64,000 nucleotides of DNA from contig NC_133108.1 in assembly GCF_022965805.1 (NCBI RefSeq), positions 20,861,545 to 20,925,544 on the forward strand, in the 5' to 3' direction. The position numbers were made by a program, and so were the translations under genes. Below, piece by piece: positions 57,340-64,000 of the stretch; the first letter of the stretch is position 1; every line of letters begins with the position of its first letter. The notes under the pieces are model-generated. The model made no database searches. It was not told the DNA's origin and saw only the letters and a program-made list of their open reading frames with translations. Origin of the DNA: Primulina eburnea (lineage: Eukaryota; Streptophyta; Magnoliopsida; Lamiales; Gesneriaceae).

Positions 57340-58164
57340 CTATTGAAACACATGGCTAGATTCTCGTTTTGAGTTTAGCATGTTCCGGAACCACTTGACT
57401 GAGGACTTGGGAATCCTGGTAAGGTTGTTCTTGAAATCCACATAATATATCCCGAACCGAACCGTATATCCCATGTTCCATTCCCAATTGTCGAGCAACG
57501 ACCAAACGAAGTAACCACGGATATCGCACTTGTCTTGCCTACATTATGAAATCGACCTAAATTTAATGAATTTTCTAAATATTTGATATGGGTTTGAAGA
57601 CTAAAAATTATGTTTTTAATCATGTGAATATTGTTATTATTATAAAGTAAAACGTCATACATGTGAATATTTACACGAGTAAATAAAAATGAGATTTAGC
57701 CGTTTGAGAAACCAAAGAGAAATAAAAATCATGCTGGTAATATTTACGTCATTACCTTATGGCAGCTGAAAGATTTGAAAGGTAGTCCCTGTGAAAATTT
57801 ATTCTCTTATCATCCTTCAATGCTTTATCTAGTGTTTCATGTGATCTATTAGGATCATCCATCCCTGGAATCATGAATTCAATTTATTTCAAATATATCA
57901 CTAGAATTCAAAGAGTTTTCAAAGAAACAGACTCACCATTTTCGGTTATTATTACAGGTGGATTCCCATACTTTTCTTTGATGTAGTTCGCCAGCTTCCG
58001 AATACCCCATGGAACAATGTGCAACCAACTAGACGCAGCCTGGAAAGAGGGAACAGCAAGAAGACATAGCTTACTCCAGGGCCAGGGACTGATTTTGGTT
58101 CATAATCATTATGGTAAAATGATGCTACTTACCCTCTCGCCAATAGAGATTCCTCGCTTTGAAG
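57340..58164 (-). CDS. Beta-glucosidase (glycoside hydrolase family 1), last four exons, gene incomplete in window
   Basis: Minus-strand exons with consistent GT/AG borders and phases: 58164-58133 ([10 protein letters not shown]), 58039-57937 ([20 protein letters not shown], then VIITEN), 57864-57756 (GMDDPN, then [20 protein letters not shown]), 57538-57340 ([20 protein letters not shown], then RFGIYYVDF, to the stop at 57340-57342). The ITENG motif holds the catalytic nucleophile Glu and WSLLDNWEW is the family's aglycone/glucose-binding signature. Plant GH1 enzymes hydrolyse beta-glucosides such as defence compounds or hormone conjugates; the substrate cannot be told. No stop or frameshift in these exons. 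The upstream exons, with the acid/base Glu, are not in the window: copia CoC begins 82 bp into the next intron. Confidence 0.92.
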
Positions 58165-58246
58165 CTATTGAAACATGCAGAAATAGAACATTAATATCAT
58201 GTTGATGAATCTTAGACAGAAAGATTGAGCTTTTACTCGCTTTTAT
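58165..58246 (-). other. Beta-glucosidase intron up to the copia insertion
   Basis: Intron sequence ending TTTCAATAG at the exon border. CoC starts at 58247 and its candidate target duplication is TTTAT at 58242-58246; the partner is outside the window. Confidence 0.7.
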
Positions 58247-60502
58247 TGTTGGATCCCGGTTTTCTACACGCCCAAACGCAGCGGAAGTTTTAAAATTTTT
58301 ATTTTATTTTGACAATCAAAATATATTTGATTTGGACGCTCGTATGATTTTCATAACATTCATAGGGAGTTTAAAAGTTATACCTTTGGTGAATAAATCA
58401 CGAGGCTCCAACTACACCGGTATTAGCGGACGTAGCTCTTGTTGTAAATCTCTACGAACATTCTTCGATCTCCTAATCCGGTCCACGACTGAAATATTTG
58501 TTCCTCTTCTAAATTGCACTAGAAATTTAGAAGAACTTTTGCGTAGAGATGGAACACGAAGAAGAAATCGACTCAACATCATAAGCCGAATTTTTCCTTG
58601 ATTTTGAGAAGAGATTTTCGAGAGTTTTTGAATTGGGAAGAGCCGAAACCCAAAAAATATTCTTCAAATCTTTCGGATGCACCTTACGTTAATAAGGATC
58701 AAATCCTTCTTATCTTTTTCTAATATTTAATTTACTTAATTAATCTCATTAATTAAGTTAATTAAATATTCCAAAATTGCATCCCATATCTTGGCCATTC
58801 TCGATGCATGCCTTTTTGTAAAGATAAGATTCAAAATCTTATTATTATATTTATAATCCTTAATTTACTTAATTAATCTCATTAATTAAGTTAATTGAAG
58901 ATTCTAAAATACATGCAATATATTATCTAATCTCGAATCCCTGATAATATTTGGAGGATATGATTTTAGGTCAAACATTTAAAAAAAAAAATAAAATAAA
59001 TTACATGACCTAATTATCATAATTAACATTAATGGGCTTGATTAATTAATTGATCTAGTCCAACTAGTTTAATTAATTAATCAAAGTCCATTAAGAACTT
59101 TAATTATTTAGTATGTTGGATTTGTACTCAAGCCCATTAAACATACTTCCCATTATATTTAATTTAATATTTAATAAACTCAACTTTTGAGCTTAATAAA
59201 TTAAATACATTATAAATTCAACTCCTTGAATTTTTATCACCTCCAAAATTTAATATTTAATAAACCCAACATTTGAGTTTAATAAATCAAATTCTCAAAT
59301 TTTATAAATTCAACTACTTGAATTTATTATCTCAAAATTTAATTATCATAAATTCAACTCCTTGAATTTACTATATAATATAAATTCAACTTCTTGAATT
59401 TATTCTCTCAACGGGAACAAACAATCCAGTACTTGTGTGACCCTCAATGGTTCAGGGATACAGCTAGCCGTGGGTTCACAACTCTTTGTGATTCAGGACA
59501 TAATCCTTTATTCGGGCTTACCCTAGTTAGCCCCATTCTTTTCATCAACACCTTGATCAAGAATGTCAGAACTCATTTCTGATTGCACCCATCGGATCAT
59601 GGTAAGAGCGTCTAGTAGCATCGCCCCATGATCCCCTAGGTATCACTGATAGTGCCTGCAAGAACCAGTCGATTATGATTAACGTACAGTACGGTCCCTT
59701 CATCTCATATATCCCGATCGAATCTGCAACCATTGGTTCATCGAGGGTTGCATATTAATTCGATAACTATGTGATAACTTTAATAGTGGCATCGCGTGTA
59801 CTACTGGAGAACTCCTTCTCCAACGTACATCTCATACTCTGGCCAGAGATTCCATGCACTATTATTACATCAGATCACATAGGATATCCACACCCGTAGG
59901 TGAGCGGTGAATCCCCGACTACAATGCACTGGCTCCTATATGTGTCGCAACTGTACCCAACCTCGCCACCTGATGACTCTCCTGGAGCCGGTAAACGAGT
60001 CAAAGCACAGACCTAGCATATAGAGCCTCAGTGTTGTCCCGGGTCGTAAGGACTAATGGTGTACAATCATAACCACGGACTTATCCTCTCGATGAATTAT
60101 AACCACTTGGAAAGTCCGAGGGAGGGTTGTTCGATATAATCATCATATGACTACCCATCTGCATGTTTGGACATCTCTATGCCCTTACCAAGAAACGCAG
60201 TACACAACATCACAGATGCTAGTCTCGAGCTCAAGCGGCCTTTATCCCTGTTTTAGGCGGCTGAATCGACTAGGAACGAATTTAGAATATGCAGTGTTTA
60301 CAAATGAGTTTCAACATCGAATTACGATTCATTTGTATTAAAGCATAATCAAGGACTTTATCTATGCTGTTTGCATGGGTATTCAGATAAAGTATAACAA
60401 GACCATAAAAATTTAAATTATATTAAAATAAAGATTGTTTATTTCACTTGAGTCAATAAATTCCCTAGCCAACCGTTGGCTTGCAGGGCATCTACTCTAA
60501 CA
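58247..60502 (-). repeat. CoC 3' LTR
   Basis: About 2256 bp, TGTTGGATCC...CTCTAACA on the plus strand. The region 58680-59400 is very A/T-rich with repeated TTAATTAATTAA-type runs; 59400-60300 is of mixed composition. No gene. A fragment of the same family is at 23413-23670. Confidence 0.88.
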
Positions 60503-60517
60503 ATCTCCCACTTGCCC
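60503..60517 (-). other. CoC polypurine tract
   Basis: GGGCAAGTGGGAGAT on the minus strand next to the LTR terminus. Confidence 0.9.
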
Positions 60518-60539
60518 TAGAGCCAGCTACCCATAATCC

Positions 60540-61870
60540 CATTGCTTCGCGATGCTACTCAAACAATGGTCTTGGCTAGGGCTATGTAAGTGGATCAGCA
60601 ACATTATCTGCAGAGGGAAGTCTTTCGACTGATATGTCTCCTCTTCCCACAATCTCCCGCATGATGTGGAACTTCCTCAGTACATGTTTGGATCGCTGAT
60701 GAGACCTTGGTTCCTTTGCTTGCGCAATGGCACCAGTGTTGTCGCAGTACGACGGGACTGGATCAACTCTATTAGGAATAACGCCCAACTCTTGGACAAA
60801 ATTCCTCATCCAAACTACCTCTTTGGATGCATCAGATGCAACAATGTATTCAGCTTCAGTGGTGGAATCCGCAACGGTGTCTTGTTTGAAACTTTTCCAA
60901 GAGACAGCCGCACCATTAAGCATGAATACAAAATCAGAGGTCGATTTCGAATCATCTACGTCACATTGGAAGCTAGAATTCGTGTAGCTTTCCAATTTCA
61001 ATTCTCCATCCTCATAAACCATGAACAAGTTCTTAGTGCTTCTCAAGCACTTAAGAATATCTTTCACGGCTTTCCAACGCATTGGACCAGGGTTCGCCTG
61101 ATATCTGCTTGTAACAATCAAAGCGTAAGCAACATCAGGACATGTCGATATTATACCATACATGATACTACCAATAGCTGACGCATATGGAATACGTGTC
61201 ATCATCTCTATCTTTCCATCAGACTTGGGCCACATTGCATTAGATAGAGTAATACCATGACACATTGGTAAGTATCCTCTCTTGGACTCTTCCATAGAGA
61301 ATCGCTTCAATATGGTATCGATATAAGTGACTTGGGTGAGTCCTAGCATCCTCTTTGATCTATCTCTATAGATTTGTATTCTCAATACGTAGGATGCTTC
61401 ACCCATGTCTTTCATGGAGAATTTACAGGCCAACCATACTTTAGTTGATTGCAATAATCCTACATCATTCCCAATTAGCAGGATATCATCAACATAAAGT
61501 AATAGGAATGTCACTACACTCCCACTAAATTTCTTGTACACACATGGTTCCTCAGGATTCTTAGCAAAACCAAACTCTTTGATAGTGCTATCAAATCTAA
61601 GGTTCCAACTCCTTGATTCCTGCTTGAGACCATCTATTGATCTCTGAAGTTTGCATACATTATGCTCACTTCCTACTGATGTGTATCTTTCAGGTTGAGA
61701 CATATAAATTTCTTTTTGATGTCTCCATTGAGGAATGCAGTCTTTACATTCATTTTCCATATCTCATAGTCATACCATGATGCTATGGCTAGTAGTAATC
61801 TAATGGACTTAAACATAGCAACTGGTGCCTTCCATTCGCCCCAAGCTTTATTTTGTAGATCCATTTGCAC
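60540..61870 (-). pseudogene. pol: CoC reverse transcriptase and RNase H
   Basis: A short N-terminal frame (61870-61673: PVAMFKSIRLLLAIASWYDY, then VKTAFLNGD) is followed by a 392-codon frame from 61760. The latter has the catalytic LLLYVDDILLIGND, then RIPYASAIGSIMYGIISTCPDVAYA, and RNase H with TNSSFQCDVDDSKSTSDF, TTEAEYIVASDASKEVVW and YCDNTGAIAQAKEPRSHQR. YVDD is intact, but the frameshift near 61700 and a missing segment before PVAMF disable it. Confidence 0.9.
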
Positions 61871-63060
61871 TCTATAGGAACGATTCCCTCAGGTTGATCC
61901 ACTAATTTCCAGACTTGGTTCGAATACATAGAGTCCATTTCTGACTGCATGGCTTCAAGCCATTTGGTTGAATCAGTATCAGATATTACTTCTTTGAAAT
62001 TCATTGGATCACATCCAACACAAGACTCATCATGGCCTTGTTCATGAAGAAGCGTATATCTTGCAGGTGGTCTAATAACCCTATCAGACCTTCTAGGAGC
62101 TTGTACTTCAACTACTGGTTGTTGGGGATTAGGTTCAACTACTATAGTTGAGGGAGTATCTTGAATTTCTTCAAGTTCTATCATCTTGCCTTTTCTATCT
62201 AATAGAAATTCATTTTTCCAAAAAGGTGGCATTTCTTGAAACAAACACTTTTGCTTCATTGGGATGATAGAAATAATATCCAACAGAATTCTTTGGATAT
62301 CCTACAAAGTAGCACAAATTGGATCTACTATCCAATTTGTTTCCCACTGTCTGCTTCACGTAAGCAAGACATCTCCATATTCTCAAGTAAGAATACTTGG
62401 GAGGTTTCCCCATCCATATCTCATATGATGTTTTATCCACTGCTTAGTATGGACATTATTCAACAACATTGCCGCAGTTCCAAGCGCAAAGCCCCAAAAC
62501 GATGTAGGCAATTCAGTGAATCACATCATTGATCGAACCATTTCCAACAAGGTTTGCCTACAATGTTCAGAAACACCATTCAATTGTGGTGTTACTGGTG
62601 GAGTCACTGTGAGAGAATCTCATTCTCTTTTAGATAACCCAAAAATTCAGCACTTAAGTATTCTCCACCTCGATCAAATCGAAGTGCCTTAATACTTCTT
62701 TCTTGCTGATTTTCTACTTCAGATCTGAATTCTTTGAACTTTTCAAATGCTTCATATTTGTGTTTTATCAAATAAACACACTCATATCTCGAATGGTCAT
62801 CAGTAAAGGTAATGAAGTAGGATTGCCCATATCCTGTGCTAACACTTAGCGGGCCACAAACGTCTGTGTGGATCAAATCCAGCAGACCATGTGCACGTTC
62901 CACGTTTCCATTGAACGGAGTCTTAGTCATTTTTCCTTTTAGACAGGATTTACAAGCAAGTAGAGAATTTATGTCTGACAAGTCAAACATGCCTTCTCCC
63001 ACTAGTTTGTGCATCCTTCTTTAGGAAATGTGACATAGTCTAGCGTGCCATATTTGTGTG
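61871..63060 (-). pseudogene. pol: CoC integrase and linker
   Basis: Pre-integrase zinc part (LLACKSCLKGKMTKTPF) and core (LDLIHTDVCGPLSVSTGYGQ, then FDRGGEYLSAEF) lie at 63014-62604. After a frame break comes GVSEHCRQTLLEMVRSMM at about 62570-62510 with the catalytic Glu. The C-terminal part YEIWMGKPPKYSYLRIWRC runs to about 62210 and an acidic/Pro-rich linker follows to 61789. At least three frame changes. Confidence 0.88.
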
Positions 63061-63149
63061 GGATTTGGATCATCTAACTTTCTTTTGTTTGTTGTTGAAA
63101 TCATGTTTACTCGGACATTCACTTATCATTTCCAGAACAATTCTGGCGC

Positions 63150-63850
63150 ATATAATTTTTTTATGTCCGGACTTCTTGCAGTGAAATAAATATGTTCTAA
63201 CTTATCGGGCTTCGTAGGCCTTTTAAGTGTCTTTCAGAGTTTGCTTCTTATTGGGATTGTTTTTCTTGTGAGGGGCAGAACATTTCTTTCCCTTACCTTG
63301 TGGACCATTTTCGTCTGACGAGAGGGCCATAAGAAAAACAACAATTCTATATTTTATGGTGATCTAATAAATTATAAGCGTGTTGACTAGCTCTTCAAGG
63401 CTATCATCTATCTTATTCAATTCACCATAACCCCGTCAAATGAGGAAGAGAAATATAACAAATTGATGTTATCTAGGAACTCGTTAGGAATCACATATTC
63501 CAGACACACCACATTCTTAGCAAGCCCAGTCATACGTACACCATGCTCATGAGCCAAAGCCCTGTCTTGCGTGCGTGTAGTCATGAGCTCATTGAAAGTG
63601 GTCTGCATAGTTTCATGCACCATGCAACTCTTGCACGAGCATTCGAATGTCAGCAGCATTCAAAATTTTCCTCAAACTGTCTCTACAGTTCATTTGACAT
63701 AAAAGCGAGCATGTTACACTTTAGCTTGCATACTATGGTCCTACCATCTTGCATGCTTTGTCAGTTCAACAGGACTGACATTAGTGTGTATGCCATTTTC
63801 TCTGAATTCAGAACAATTTTTCCAACCAGTCTTGAAAATTAGATTCGATT
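63150..63850 (-). pseudogene. gag: CoC gag
   Basis: Degenerate copia gag. An N-terminal region about 63840-63660 is readable only across stops (QDWLEKLF-like, then NMLAFMSNEL-like). An open frame at 63659-63417 has TTFNELMTTRTQDRALAHEHG and VIPNEFLDNINLL. A basic region follows, with a knuckle remnant HCKKSGHKKIIC at about 63150-63190 that has lost its first Cys. Confidence 0.75.
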
Positions 63851-64000
63851 AGCTGGTTAATAATAAAAATTTATAACGTGACGAAATCGAAAATATACTG
63901 ATACGGAAACAAAATAATGGTTGCTGATTATTTTAAAATAATTTTAAGATATAAAATATGGATTTTATTTTATAAATCTCCCTCCCACTATTTTGACATT
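63851..64000. other. CoC leader region, no gene seen
   Basis: AT-rich, upstream of CoC gag on the minus strand, running off the window. Confidence 0.5.

Larger units (their letters stand above)
58247..64000 (-). mobile_element. CoC: Ty1/copia element, 3' part, in the beta-glucosidase intron
   Basis: The complete 3' LTR (58247-60502), a purine tract (GGGCAAGTGGGAGAT on the minus strand, 60503-60517), pol (about 60540-63100) and gag (about 63200-63850) are in the window. The 5' LTR lies beyond 64000. The order gag, integrase, RT, RNase H is copia. Frames are broken in several places. Confidence 0.92.

Overview
This is a repeat-dominated window from a plant nuclear genome, probably a eudicot. 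The LTR retrotransposons use the plant initiator-tRNA-Met primer site (TGGTATCAGAGC). There is a Cassandra-type TRIM with 5S rRNA sequence in its LTRs, a Helitron, and two recognisable plant gene fragments: a family 1 beta-glucosidase (GH1) and the kinetochore protein CENP-C. I see no prokaryotic or organellar sequence. An asterid (Lamiales-like) host is only an impression from the repeat types.

Layout, using labels local to this annotation. (1) 1-21503: an old copia LTR (CoA, 20116-21503) is followed by an old minus-strand gypsy element (GyA, 1-19844, left end off the window). GyA is split by gypsy GyB (670-9277, plus, TSD GATTT) and by gypsy GyC (10988-17685, minus, TSD CACAC). (2) 21504-24009: a decayed gypsy LTR containing a complete Cassandra TRIM (21878-22743, TSD TCTGA), then a fragment of a copia LTR. 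(3) 24010-56139: one minus-strand copia element (CoB, probable TSD CAATT) stretched to 32 kb by two independent nests. Nest one is plus-strand gypsy GyD (25177-41245, TSD CTCTC), whose pol is interrupted by gypsy GyE (32263-39595, minus, TSD ATCCC). Nest two is minus-strand gypsy GyF (43411-54555, TSD GTACC). GyF's 3' LTR holds a solo LTR, SoG (45306-50356, TSD TACTG), which in turn holds a Helitron, HelH (45611-48705). (4) 56140-64000: intergenic DNA with a MITE-like element, the 3' exons of a minus-strand beta-glucosidase gene (57340-58164), then the 3' part of another copia element (CoC, from 58247) lying in the intron directly upstream of those exons.

Most gag-pol regions are broken by stops and frameshifts. 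The exception is GyE: one uninterrupted 1475-codon gag-pol frame with a chromodomain-like C-terminus, and 1340-bp LTRs that differ at only three positions by eye. It is the youngest element here and the only one that looks autonomous.

The most interesting items are: the Helitron carrying at least five CENP-C exons in an open, phase-consistent frame; an extra coiled-coil ORF between primer site and gag in GyD; and the recurrence, in unrelated LTR families, of short tandem (often palindromic, GC-rich) arrays directly upstream of the U3 TATA box.
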